A DNA stretch of 64,000 bases from Candidatus Opimibacter iunctus (GTDB lineage: Bacteria; Bacteroidota; Bacteroidia; Chitinophagales; Saprospiraceae). The notes under the pieces were generated by a model. The model saw only the letters and a list, made by a program, of their open reading frames with translations, did not search any database and was not told the origin of the DNA. Positions within the stretch are counted from its first letter, which is position 1, and every line of letters begins with the position of its first letter. A program made the position numbers and the translations under genes. Where the stretch lies: the NCBI GenBank assembly GCA_016716665.1, contig JADJVH010000016.1:1-64000 (forward strand), read 5' to 3'. Below are positions 35,227 to 43,121 of the stretch, piece after piece.

Positions 35227-35399
35227 AGGTGTAAGACAGTGAGAACATAAGCCAGTGAGAAGTGCGGGTATCGGAAGTGGATGGCCATTATCTTTTGTTT
35301 AATGCCTATGGATGCCTTGCTCCTTGCCCCTCGCTCCGGTTGCTGAGCTACTGCGCAAGGATGAGAGTAAGCAGGTCGAAGCATGCTCCCTGCTCCTTG
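35227..35399. repeat. Dispersed repeats ahead of the TIR operon
   Basis: GTAAGACAGTGAGAAC-type sequence at about 35229-35260 is followed by TTGCTCCTTGCCCCTCGCTC and a related TGCTCCCTGCTCCTTGCC (35318-35400), and by a degraded GGTTGCTGAGC...GGTCGAAGCATGC element (35338-35384). They separate the minus-strand glycosidase gene from the divergent TIR operon. Confidence 0.5.
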
Positions 35400-35415
35400 C
35401 CAACCGGAGATTCAG

Positions 35416-35423
35416 TATATTCG
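35416..35423 (+). promoter_or_regulatory. Possible -7 element for the TIR operon
   Basis: TATATTCG is one mismatch from TAnnTTTG and lies 12 bases before the ATG at 35436. A TTG at 35397-35399 stands 16 bases upstream, slightly short of the usual spacing. This would give a very short leader. Weak support. Confidence 0.3.
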
Positions 35424-35435
35424 CCTTAACAAGAA

Positions 35436-36854
35436 ATGAAGACTCAAACCTCCATATTTATCTCACATGCCTGGGGAGGTGCCAGTGACGAAATACTATC
35501 CCAACTGACTAAGCGACTGGAGGCAGAGGACATTACGTTTATCCTTGATAAGCGTGACTTAGGTTACCGTCAAAGCATCAGGGACTTTATGGTCCAGCTG
35601 GGGGAGGCGGACATGGTGATTATCATCTTGTCCAATAAGTATCTCAAGTCAGAGTATTGCATGTTTGAATTGCTGGAGATCCATAAAAACGAAAACCTCA
35701 GCGAACGCATCTTTCCTATCGTCCTCGATGAAGTCAAAATATCAAGTTCGTCCGACCGGCTTGAATTTGTAAAGTATTGGGAAAATCAACTTATCGATCT
35801 TCAAAACAAAGTAAAAGAACTTAACTCACTGAGTTATATTGAAGGCATCACGGATGATCTGAACCTGTATGCTGAAATCCGAAACAACATCGCCCGGTTG
35901 ACGGGAATACTAAGAGACATTAATACCCTCAATATTAAACTCCATCAGGACTCTGATTATCATGACCTGGTAGAAGCCATAAAAAACAAAATCGAAGGAA
36001 ACAAAAAGGATAAGCATAGGGCGATCCCAGTGGAGAAACCCAATTCATCTATTATCACATCAGGTAATCTCAAGCGAGTAGCTATTATCCTTTTTGCGTT
36101 GTTTGGGCTCTTTATGGCCTGGGGTATTTTCTCCAAGACAACCCTATTTGCCAATAAAGATCATGCCCGTCATGATGAGACTCCCCTAAAAGATACTTCC
36201 GCCAGCATACAGAACCCTATCTCGCGGCAGGACGATTCCAACAGAATGGTTGGATATCCAGCTGTCCATCCTGACACGCCAATTTCTCAAAACAAGCCTG
36301 CAACTTCCACAAAACAGCAGACCGAAAAAACAAAGTCTGTCCTTAAAACCCAAAACCCATCGCCTTCAACCACAACCAATATCCCCGCAACTAAATTGGA
36401 ATCCAAAACAATACCTCCTGAGCCTAAACCAACTATTGCCACACCTGAAAAAGAGAAACCATCTAATTTAACTGCACTAACCCGTTCTGCTACCCTTCCA
36501 AAAGGGACTGAACTATTGGCCAAAAGCAGCACAACATTTTCAAGCGACGATGGATTTACACTACCAAAACGGGTAGCCTTCACATTGGATAAAGCGGTGA
36601 TGAATGGCAATACAATTGTCATTCCCAATGGAAGTGTAATCACAGCCAAAGTGACCTACGTTCGGACGAGCAATGACAAACGTACTGGGGTTATTGATTT
36701 AGTTTTTGAATATCTTCAGGCTCCGGATGGCCAAAAAATACCCTTGCAGACGAATGAATTTCATCTCATTGCCAAAGGAGAAATTCCAATGGAAATTACT
36801 GCTGGAAGTATTTATAAACTAAAAACCTCTTCTTCGCTTCAAATAAAATATTAA
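35436..36854 (+). CDS. Membrane-anchored TIR-domain protein with C-terminal beta-domain
   Basis: The protein has 472 residues. Residues 5-130 form a TIR domain: SIFISHAWGG strand, FILDKRDLGYRQSIRDFMVQ, ADMVIIILSNKYLKSEYCMF. The predicted NADase glutamate is E78 in SEYCMFE, matching the S..C..E signature of catalytic TIRs. A helical stretch (about 140-190) is followed by a transmembrane helix at about 214-233 (RVAIILFALFGLFMAWGIF), a Pro/Thr/Lys-rich linker (about 245-345), and a beta-rich domain (about 355-472) with LPKGTELLAKS, VIPNGSVITAKVTYV and APDGQKIPL. The topology implies a cytosolic TIR and a C-terminal domain outside the inner membrane. A barrel gene follows after 1 bp and a patatin gene after that, forming a tight operon. 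TIR proteins often act in anti-phage defence by NAD consumption or signalling; that role here is inference. Confidence 0.85.
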   Translation: MKTQTSIFISHAWGGASDEILSQLTKRLEAEDITFILDKRDLGYRQSIRDFMVQLGEADMVIIILSNKYLKSEYCMFELLEIHKNENLSERIFPIVLDEVKISSSSDRLEFVKYWENQLIDLQNKVKELNSLSYIEGITDDLNLYAEIRNNIARLTGILRDINTLNIKLHQDSDYHDLVEAIKNKIEGNKKDKHRAIPVEKPNSSIITSGNLKRVAIILFALFGLFMAWGIFSKTTLFANKDHARHDETPLKDTSASIQNPISRQDDSNRMVGYPAVHPDTPISQNKPATSTKQQTEKTKSVLKTQNPSPSTTTNIPATKLESKTIPPEPKPTIATPEKEKPSNLTALTRSATLPKGTELLAKSSTTFSSDDGFTLPKRVAFTLDKAVMNGNTIVIPNGSVITAKVTYVRTSNDKRTGVIDLVFEYLQAPDGQKIPLQTNEFHLIAKGEIPMEITAGSIYKLKTSSSLQIKY

Positions 36855-36855
36855 C

Positions 36856-37491
36856 ATGAAAATCTTATACCAGTTGGTATCATTGATAATCGTGTGTTCG
36901 GCAAATCTGTCGGGGCAGGATGTGATCGAAATGCAATCCAAAACCAAAGGATTATCAGCTGGCATTCACGTTGGCTTTATTTCCTATACTGATGATAAGA
37001 TTCATACTGAGACTGAAGCAGGCCTGGGCTATGGTGCTCAAATCCAGTATGGATTCAGCCATCAGTTTGCCGTTGCGCTGTCTTTTCAACATTTTGCCAT
37101 TACCACACAATCTTATCCCAACACAGATATCCCTTACAACATTGACAGCCCGTATCCCTATACCGAGGCAGACCTGATCGGAAAATATATCTTCGGATCC
37201 ACAAACTCCAAACTACGGCCTAATATTTCATTGGGATTCAACTACACGAAGAGTAAAGAAACGTATTATGATCCTGTCTTCAATTATACTTCCCTTGAAA
37301 CGTACAGTGGTTTTGGTTTTTGCGGTGGCGGAGGATTAGCCTATTTTTTAAATACGCAGATGAGCCTTGATCTTTCACTTATATTTCACTCGGGTGATTT
37401 TACGACAACGTTGATCAATGGGCAGGAATTAGATTTCGCCCATTCGTACTTTAATGTTGAAGGGCTAGTGGGATTCAACTATCACTTCTAA
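36856..37491 (+). CDS. Outer-membrane beta-barrel protein in the TIR/patatin operon
   Basis: The protein has 211 residues, with the signal peptide MKILYQLVSLIIVCSANLSG ending near GQDV. The mature part shows eight-strand-barrel-like alternation: GLSAGIHVGFISYT, GLGYGAQIQYGFSHQFAVAL, NISLGFNYTKSKE, MSLDLSLIFHSGDF, ending in VEGLVGFNYHF with a terminal Phe suitable for BamA. It resembles the porin-family / OmpW-like barrels common in Bacteroidota. It starts 1 bp after the TIR stop and ends 13 bp before the patatin start, so all three are almost certainly on one mRNA. A barrel in such an operon is unusual and could be the outer-membrane contact of the TIR protein's external domain, or a substrate channel; this is speculation. 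Confidence 0.8.
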   Translation: MKILYQLVSLIIVCSANLSGQDVIEMQSKTKGLSAGIHVGFISYTDDKIHTETEAGLGYGAQIQYGFSHQFAVALSFQHFAITTQSYPNTDIPYNIDSPYPYTEADLIGKYIFGSTNSKLRPNISLGFNYTKSKETYYDPVFNYTSLETYSGFGFCGGGGLAYFLNTQMSLDLSLIFHSGDFTTTLINGQELDFAHSYFNVEGLVGFNYHF

Positions 37492-37504
37492 TTACGCTTT
37501 ACTC

Positions 37505-38872
37505 ATGACTACACTACTGGAAAGGTTTAATGCTCCGGGACCAAAACGAATTCTATCCCTCGATGGCGGTGGCATCAGAGGCGTGCTCACCCTGGGATTT
37601 CTTGAACGCCTTGAAGAAATGCTTGCTGCAGAAAACAATGACCCGGACTTTAGGCTGTGTGACTATTTCGATCTGATTGGAGGCACCAGTACAGGCTCTA
37701 TCATTGCCTCCTGCCTGGCGATAGGCATGAAGGCGAGCGAGGTCAAAAAGCAATATTTCGACCTGGGCACTAAAATATTCGGGCTTAAAACAGGATTCTT
37801 TCAATATTTATTTAAAGGCGTAAAGTATAATAACAAGCCCCTGGAAGTAGCCTTGAAAAACTTATTTGGAGACATCACCTTAGGCGATAGTGAAAAGATT
37901 CGCACAGGCCTTTGTGTTTTTACAAAACGAGCTGAAACCTTTAGCACCTGGGCCATCCACAATCATCCGGAAGGAAAGTTTTTTACGCAAAATAAAGACT
38001 GGCCGCTATGGCAGGTGATCATGGCCAGTGCTGCAGCCCCTACCTATTTTTTACCCATGTTTCTCAAGGATGGTTCCGGCGGACAGGGCGCATTTATAGA
38101 CGGCGGCATCAGTATGGTCAATAATCCATCCTTACGATTGTTTCTGCTGGCAAGTCTCAATTCATATCCCTTTCAATGGAGGCTTGGAAAAAGAAATATG
38201 TTGATGGTTTCACTTGGGACTGGCAATATTGATCAACGCAGTGGCTTTGCGACTTACCAGAAAAATAACCTTATGGCCTGGGCTGCCAAAATGCCGGAAT
38301 TTTTCATGCATGATGCTAACCTGTCAAACCAATTGATCATGCAAATCCTGAGTGATTCGCCAACTGCAGTTGCTATCGACAGTGAAATGGGTGACTTGAA
38401 AGGAAATGCGTTCCTTGGATACCAGGCGCTGACATACTTGCGCTATAATGTCAGGCTGGCGGCAGAAGAGTTAACCGCCTTAGGCTTTCATTTCAAACCG
38501 GCGGAGATTAAGACGCTTGGGGAAATGGATAATCCTAAAAATCTTGCAACACTGTCAGCGATTGGTGAGAAAGCTGCAAAAACATATATTAAAGAAGAGC
38601 ATTTTACAGATTTTAGATTCGTCAATCCCGCGCCAAAAGGAGAGACCTATTTTGTCTCTTATACCGACTACAATTTACCTTTTGAGCCCTATGCGAAAAA
38701 AGATATTCCGATCGGGGCTTGCAGGATCGATCATGATTTTGAAATCATGACTATGGAAGGCTTGATGAGGGGCAAGGCTGGTGATTACCTGATTAAAGGC
38801 GTCAGAGGAGAATACTACGCTTGTGATGCGGATGTATTTAAAGAAACCTACGCCAGATCAACGAAAGGTTGA
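37505..38872 (+). CDS. Patatin-like phospholipase with extra C-terminal module
   Basis: The protein has 455 residues, with no signal peptide (MTTLLERFNAPGPKRILSLD), so it is cytosolic. The patatin fold has the oxyanion loop DGGGIRG at 20-26, nucleophile Ser62 in GGTSTGS, and the catalytic Asp199 in FIDGGISMVNNPS. Together they form the Ser-Asp dyad of lipid acyl hydrolases. Residues about 370-455 form an added segment with FVSYTDYNLPFEPYAKKD and GKAGDYLIKGVRGEYYACDA. Similar GDYL..GV.GE.Y modules occur in phage-related and regulatory proteins as far as I recall. Cytosolic patatins such as CapV act as membrane-degrading effectors in CBASS. Here the operon partner is a TIR protein instead of a nucleotidyltransferase. 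A TIR-triggered lipase is a reasonable hypothesis. Confidence 0.88.
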   Translation: MTTLLERFNAPGPKRILSLDGGGIRGVLTLGFLERLEEMLAAENNDPDFRLCDYFDLIGGTSTGSIIASCLAIGMKASEVKKQYFDLGTKIFGLKTGFFQYLFKGVKYNNKPLEVALKNLFGDITLGDSEKIRTGLCVFTKRAETFSTWAIHNHPEGKFFTQNKDWPLWQVIMASAAAPTYFLPMFLKDGSGGQGAFIDGGISMVNNPSLRLFLLASLNSYPFQWRLGKRNMLMVSLGTGNIDQRSGFATYQKNNLMAWAAKMPEFFMHDANLSNQLIMQILSDSPTAVAIDSEMGDLKGNAFLGYQALTYLRYNVRLAAEELTALGFHFKPAEIKTLGEMDNPKNLATLSAIGEKAAKTYIKEEHFTDFRFVNPAPKGETYFVSYTDYNLPFEPYAKKDIPIGACRIDHDFEIMTMEGLMRGKAGDYLIKGVRGEYYACDADVFKETYARSTKG

Positions 38873-38881
38873 AACCAATGA

Positions 38882-39349
38882 TCAATTTTTGATAGTGTCC
38901 GTAAATGTAGGTTCAGAACGATCAAATTCAGCCAGAAATGTTTTACGGATCACTTGCCAGTGAGCTTTGATTTTATCATTGGCCGCTTTAAATTCCGCCT
39001 CACTGGTATTTTCTTTTCCAAGTCCTTCCACAATCGTGTATATCCCTTTGAGTGATTCAAAAGGATAGTAGCCTCTGTTTGTTTTGGACTCGTCAATATT
39101 ATAGTACACTCCCCTGACTTCATCAATAGCCTTGGAAAGCAGCAATAGTGTTTCAAGGTATTCCTTATCGCCCTCTACGCGATGTTCTGTAAACAGTAAG
39201 GCCTTATTGACTGCATGGATCATATTGGTCCACAGCATTCGCAGGGCAGCGTGAAAATTGGATCTTCGCTGAAAGCTAAACCCGAGGTACGCCAGTGGCA
39301 GAGCGGTAAATATGGGGAACAGCTCTTTAAACATCCCATAATACCTCAA
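38882..39349 (-). CDS. Small membrane protein convergent with the patatin gene, N-terminus probably frameshifted
   Basis: The visible frame of 155 residues starts at TTG (MRYYGMFKELFPIFTALPLA), with a membrane segment at about 6-25 followed by FSFQRRSNFHAALRMLWTNM and a soluble helical region. The same frame continues upstream to about 39462 as LIRSIILCSLFYILIILIAI, a second membrane helix, without a start codon. One base added in the A-run at 39443-39446 would join it to ATG at 39451-39453 (MTKKKLIRS). The true gene is then 38882-39453, about 190 residues with two membrane helices and a helical tail. This shape resembles small two-helix effector or sensor membrane proteins near defence genes, but the family is not recognised. 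It ends 9 bp from the patatin stop. Confidence 0.6.
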   Translation of the reverse strand: MRYYGMFKELFPIFTALPLAYLGFSFQRRSNFHAALRMLWTNMIHAVNKALLFTEHRVEGDKEYLETLLLLSKAIDEVRGVYYNIDESKTNRGYYPFESLKGIYTIVEGLGKENTSEAEFKAANDKIKAHWQVIRKTFLAEFDRSEPTFTDTIKN

Positions 39350-39453
39350 ATCTTCGCTTTTGCCCAGGAGATAAAAACTGATGGCTATTAAAATAATCAG
39401 GATATAAAACAGCGAACACAGGATGATGCTCCGGATAAGTTTCTTTTGGTCAT

Positions 39454-39819
39454 GCGTGTGCGTTTTCTATGTAAATATATACTGCGTCCATGATATACAG
39501 CAGTCTTGATGCAAGATAGTGAGGCAGTGAGCCTGATAAATGTGCTACCTGCCCCTGCCCTACCGCCCCACTTATGTTGCGGCAGGGCAGGGTCAGGCAT
39601 GACAAACAAGCAAGGGCTCTGATTTAGAATATTTCCAAATGGCTTCATTTTTATTACTCAAAAGACAAGATTGCCTTTGGATACCAATGTAAGTTACCTG
39701 TTGGGCAAATGCCAGCCGATATAAAGAGATTGAAACAGTTACCTGAAACTGTACTTTCTCTACTGCCTGTCTAGCCTGATTGTCCGAATAGCTTAACTTT
39801 ATAGAACAAGCAAAAAAAA
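39454..39819. other. 366-bp intergenic region with a GC-rich hairpin
   Basis: No gene is visible. GCCCTACCGC and GCGGCAGGGC (about 39551-39592) form an imperfect hairpin around CCCACTTATGTT, embedded in longer CTGCCC/GGGCAG complementarity. The rest is A/T-rich leader for the amidase. A run of nine A precedes its ATG at 39820. Confidence 0.5.
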
Positions 39820-41378
39820 ATGACAGAAAAGCTAGTTTATAAAATACAAGGCGTGTCTTTATTGGTGTTGATCTTCCTTTTGTTAACACCATTTCAATAT
39901 GCGCATGCTCAAAAGCAAGTGGCATCCATACCGGCAGATTTTGAACTGGCCGGAATGTCGATAGAGATGATGCAGCAAAAACTGCAACAAGGAGAATACA
40001 CGTCTGTACAAATCGTCAAACTATACATGGACAGGATCAGGAACATCGATCAGTCCGGCCCTGCGCTTCATGCCATCATTGAGTTCAATCCTGATGCATT
40101 GTCGATCGCTGCCCGCCTGGATAAAGAAAGGGCAAGACATCAGGTCAGAGGACCATTGCATGGCATCCCGGTGATCATCAAGGACAATATCGATACAGAT
40201 GACGCAATGCATACGACTGCTGGCTCACTGGCAATGATGAAGAATAAGCCGGAAAAAGATGCACACCTCGTAGCCAGGCTGAGGGAAGCAGGTGCGATCA
40301 TCCTGGGCAAAGCCAATCTCAGCGAATGGGCCAATTTCCGCTCCTATCAATCGGTCAGCGGGTGGAGCAGCCGCGGTGGCCAGACCATCAATCCATATCT
40401 TTTTGATCAGACTCCTTGCGGCTCCAGTTCTGGTTCAGCAGTAGCTGTTGCCGCAGATCTCTGCATGGTCTCGATTGGAACGGAGACAGACGGATCCATT
40501 GCCTGTCCTGCCTCCATGAATGCCGTAGTGGGCATCAAGCCCACAGTTGGACTGGTGAGTCGCTCTGGGATTATACCGATATCCAGGACACAGGATAGTC
40601 CTGGGCCCATGGCCAGAAGTGTGCGCGATGCAGCCGTGGTGCTCAGCATCATCTCCGGATATGATCAGTATGATGCTGCCACACATGGACGCATCGGCCA
40701 TAAGGCAGAAAACTATCTAACGTATCTTGATACAGCTAGCCTGAAGGGTAAAAGAATAGGTGTTGAAAGATCAATGCTCCATCAGTCTGATCCCATCGGG
40801 GTATTGATGGATGAAGCTATCGCTGTATTGCAAAAGCAAGGCGCAATAATCGTTGAAGTTGATTTCACAGCAAATTATAATGCCATCTCGGATATGAATT
40901 TGACCTCCTCAAGTATGAATTTAAAGCTGGCCTCAACCAATATCTTGCACAATCGAACGGGCCTATGAAATCCCTGGAAGATATCATCCGGTTTAACCGT
41001 GAAAATGCAACACAGGTAATGCCTTCCTTTCAACAGGAAATCATGGAAGACGCGCAAGCCAAAGGCGGGCTCAACTCAGGAGAATATATCGCGGATGTGT
41101 CCAGCCTTCTCTCTATGAAAAAATACATCGATGATCTAATGGCTTCCAACCAACTGGATGCATTGTGTGGAGCCGGGAGTGGCGCCTATAGCCCTGCTGC
41201 GGTAGCGGGATACCCCTCTATCACTGTGCCGATGGGACTTGCTGATGAGCTGCCTGTCGGGATCACTTTCTTTGGCCGAGCTTTCGATGAACCAATCATT
41301 CTGGCTATCGCTTATGGGTACGAGCAGGCTTCCAATAGGAGGACTCCGCCGAAGTTCTTGCCAACTTATGTAAAATGA
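39820..41378 (+). pseudogene. Amidase-signature enzyme, frameshifted by a one-base deletion
   Basis: The gene encodes a secreted amidase-signature protein: signal MTEKLVYKIQGVSLLVLIFL ending near YAHAQ, catalytic Lys in VIIKDNIDTDD, the Ser-rich loop PCGSSSGSAVAVAADL, and ETDGSIACPASMNAVVGIKP with the nucleophile region. At about 40891-40896 the sequence GATATGAATTT lacks one base. The first frame runs on to an early stop at 40968, while EFDLLKYEFKAGLNQYL continues in another frame to 41378, matching KYEFKVGINQYL of the paralogue at 43122. One base restored gives a protein of about 519 residues. Relatives are GatA-type or fatty-acid-amide-hydrolase-like amidases; the substrate is unknown. The stop codon lies inside a 50-bp perfect palindrome. 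The GNAT gene follows. Confidence 0.85.
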
Positions 41379-41422
41379 CAAATGAAGAGACGCGATTAAT
41401 CGCGTCTCTTCATTTGTCATTT
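41373..41422. terminator. 50-bp perfect palindrome at the amidase stop codon
   Basis: Arms of 25 bases, 41373-41397 and 41398-41422, are perfect reverse complements with no spacer. The centre reads GACGCGATTAATCGCGTC and the outer part has AAATGACAAATG against its complement. The amidase TGA stop (41376-41378) is within it. It may act as a terminator of high stem strength without a clear T-tract, or be a palindromic repeat insertion. Confidence 0.6.
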
Positions 41423-41564
41423 GTCCCTCGTAATTAGTAAATCGGCATTCTACTTCTTACTTCTACTTCTACTTCCCACTTCGCTATTCGCTATTCCTTA
41501 TTCGTTATTCGTTATTCCCCTATTTGGCTATCTTCACCAAAACCACAACCAAAGTATCCCTTTC

Positions 41565-42710
41565 ATGCTCAATACCATACTGGCCATTTCGCCTGACACC
41601 ATCGTACAGATTGCGGGCGTGACCGTAGCAGCAGCTTCTATCATCATTGCCCATGCCATCCAGCGTAGCCGTGACCGCAAGATTGCCCGGAGAGATATCT
41701 ACCAGAAACTTGAATTTGCGTCTGTCGAGCTCTTTCGCTTTGAAGCCGATCATCTCGACCTGATACGACCGATATGGGAGGAAGGGCGTCCGCTGCCCCC
41801 TAAAGGAACTGCTGAATATGTAGCCATCATGAATTACATCTGCCAGGTCCTCAATCTGTTTGAGCTCGCTATCAAATTCAGAAATGACAAAACCATGCCC
41901 CCGGATATTTTCGGTTCATGGGTTGCATGGTTTTACCTACTGCTCCGTGCACCAGGATTTCCGCCGATCTGGGAGGAAACAAAGTGGAATTATCTTCCTC
42001 AGTTGCGTAAGGTGATGGATGGTGGCTTGAAACTCCTGAAGACAGAGCCAAAACCAATCAAACAAGAAGGCTTGTTTTACGAATATGTTTCCTTCCACTT
42101 GAGATGCAATGTTGTACAGGGATGGACAGCCGCAGATGAGGACAATCCGCTTGATGATTTCTGGAAAAGCAGGCAAAAGACCAAGCGGTCCAAACAGATG
42201 ACTGAGGCTGAACACATCACGATCAAATGGATTACTGACCAGGCTATAGCTCCTGACCTGGCAAAACTATTTGTAGCAAATGCAGGCAGTGCTTATATCT
42301 CCCATGGTGAAATCCAGGAAGGAAGGGCTATCAACACTACAGAGTGGTCCCCGGATCTCGAATCTAAACTGACCAAGGAATTTAACGCTGCCTCCTGCAA
42401 TCCTCCATTTCAGGATGCCAACCTGATCGGTGCCTTTCAACATGAAAAGCTTATTGGTTTCATGTTACTTGAATTTACCAAAGGTCCATCCGGGACTTTC
42501 GCCACCATGTCAGATATCATTGTGGACAAGCACTATCGCAATATGCATATCGGAGAAAAACTCATCACCTGGGTAGCAGAGCAACTCCAGGCTAAGGGGA
42601 TCACGGAAATGTATGCGGAAAGTAATATTACGAATGAAGTCGCGCACGTTTTCCTCAAGAATATGGGATTCAGGACGATTTCCAAAGTCTTCAGGAAAGA
42701 GATTGCATGA
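41565..42710 (+). CDS. Membrane-anchored helical domain fused to a GNAT acetyltransferase
   Basis: The ATG at 41565 gives MLNTILAISPDTIVQIAGVT with one membrane segment (about 8-28). The longer upstream frame is translated low-complexity repeat and is rejected. The protein has 381 residues. Residues about 30-190 (RDIYQKLEFASVELFRFEAD, YICQVLNLFELAIKFRNDK, FGSWVAWFYLLLRAPGFPPI) look like the DUF4760-type helical domain. Residues about 230-381 are a GNAT domain: MTEAEHITIKWITDQAIAPD, FQHEKLIGFMLLEF, SDIIVDKHYRNMHIGEKLIT (acetyl-CoA loop, slightly altered from Q/R-x-x-G-x-G/A), and VAHVFLKNMGFRTISKVFRK. The fusion suggests a membrane-tethered acetyltransferase. Its substrate is unknown. It lies between two amidase paralogues. 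Confidence 0.75.
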   Translation: MLNTILAISPDTIVQIAGVTVAAASIIIAHAIQRSRDRKIARRDIYQKLEFASVELFRFEADHLDLIRPIWEEGRPLPPKGTAEYVAIMNYICQVLNLFELAIKFRNDKTMPPDIFGSWVAWFYLLLRAPGFPPIWEETKWNYLPQLRKVMDGGLKLLKTEPKPIKQEGLFYEYVSFHLRCNVVQGWTAADEDNPLDDFWKSRQKTKRSKQMTEAEHITIKWITDQAIAPDLAKLFVANAGSAYISHGEIQEGRAINTTEWSPDLESKLTKEFNAASCNPPFQDANLIGAFQHEKLIGFMLLEFTKGPSGTFATMSDIIVDKHYRNMHIGEKLITWVAEQLQAKGITEMYAESNITNEVAHVFLKNMGFRTISKVFRKEIA

Positions 42711-43121
42711 GGTGTGAGAGTGTCAGACAGTAAGACAGTAAGACAGTAAGAGGTGTGGGGTGTGGGAGCGTGAGAACGTGAGATGTGTGAGAACGTGAGA
42801 ACGTGAGATGTGTGAGATGTGTGAGATGTGTGCATGTAGCAAGAAAATGGCCATCAGTCAATTACTCCGAATGTCGGGTGGGTGACATTATCATTTCATC
42901 ATTTTGTATTCCCTGAGGGCCTGGCCATTATCTTTGGGCTTGTTATACATTATCCTTAAGCAGTATAGGTATTCCATTCCGGTAAGATCTCCTTTTTCTA
43001 CCCATGGATTACTTCTCTCTCCGGTGCTGCCTGTCTCCGGTGTATATCAAAAACATGTTTGTTTGCCATTCGTCGCAATGCGATGTAAGGCCCTCATTGT
43101 TATACCCGGAAAACCACCAAT
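42711..43121. repeat. 411-bp intergenic region starting with dispersed GACAGTAAGACAGT repeats
   Basis: Bases 42715-42835 are built of AGACAGTAAGACAGTAAGA, GTGTGGGGTGTGGGAGC, then five GTGAGATGT/GTGAGAACGTGAGA units. This is the largest copy of the family in the window. The remaining 280 bp before the amidase ATG at 43122 show no gene or consensus promoter; short frames there lack protein character. Confidence 0.55.

Noticed and set aside
35436..38872. Classification of the TIR/patatin operon as CBASS or Thoeris
   Set aside because: CBASS needs a CD-NTase and Thoeris a ThsA (SIR2/SLOG) partner. Neither is visible in the operon or its neighbours, so a known label would be unsupported.
40965..41378. 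Independent small gene after the amidase
   Set aside because: It is the C-terminal part of the amidase in another frame, shown by alignment to the intact paralogue.
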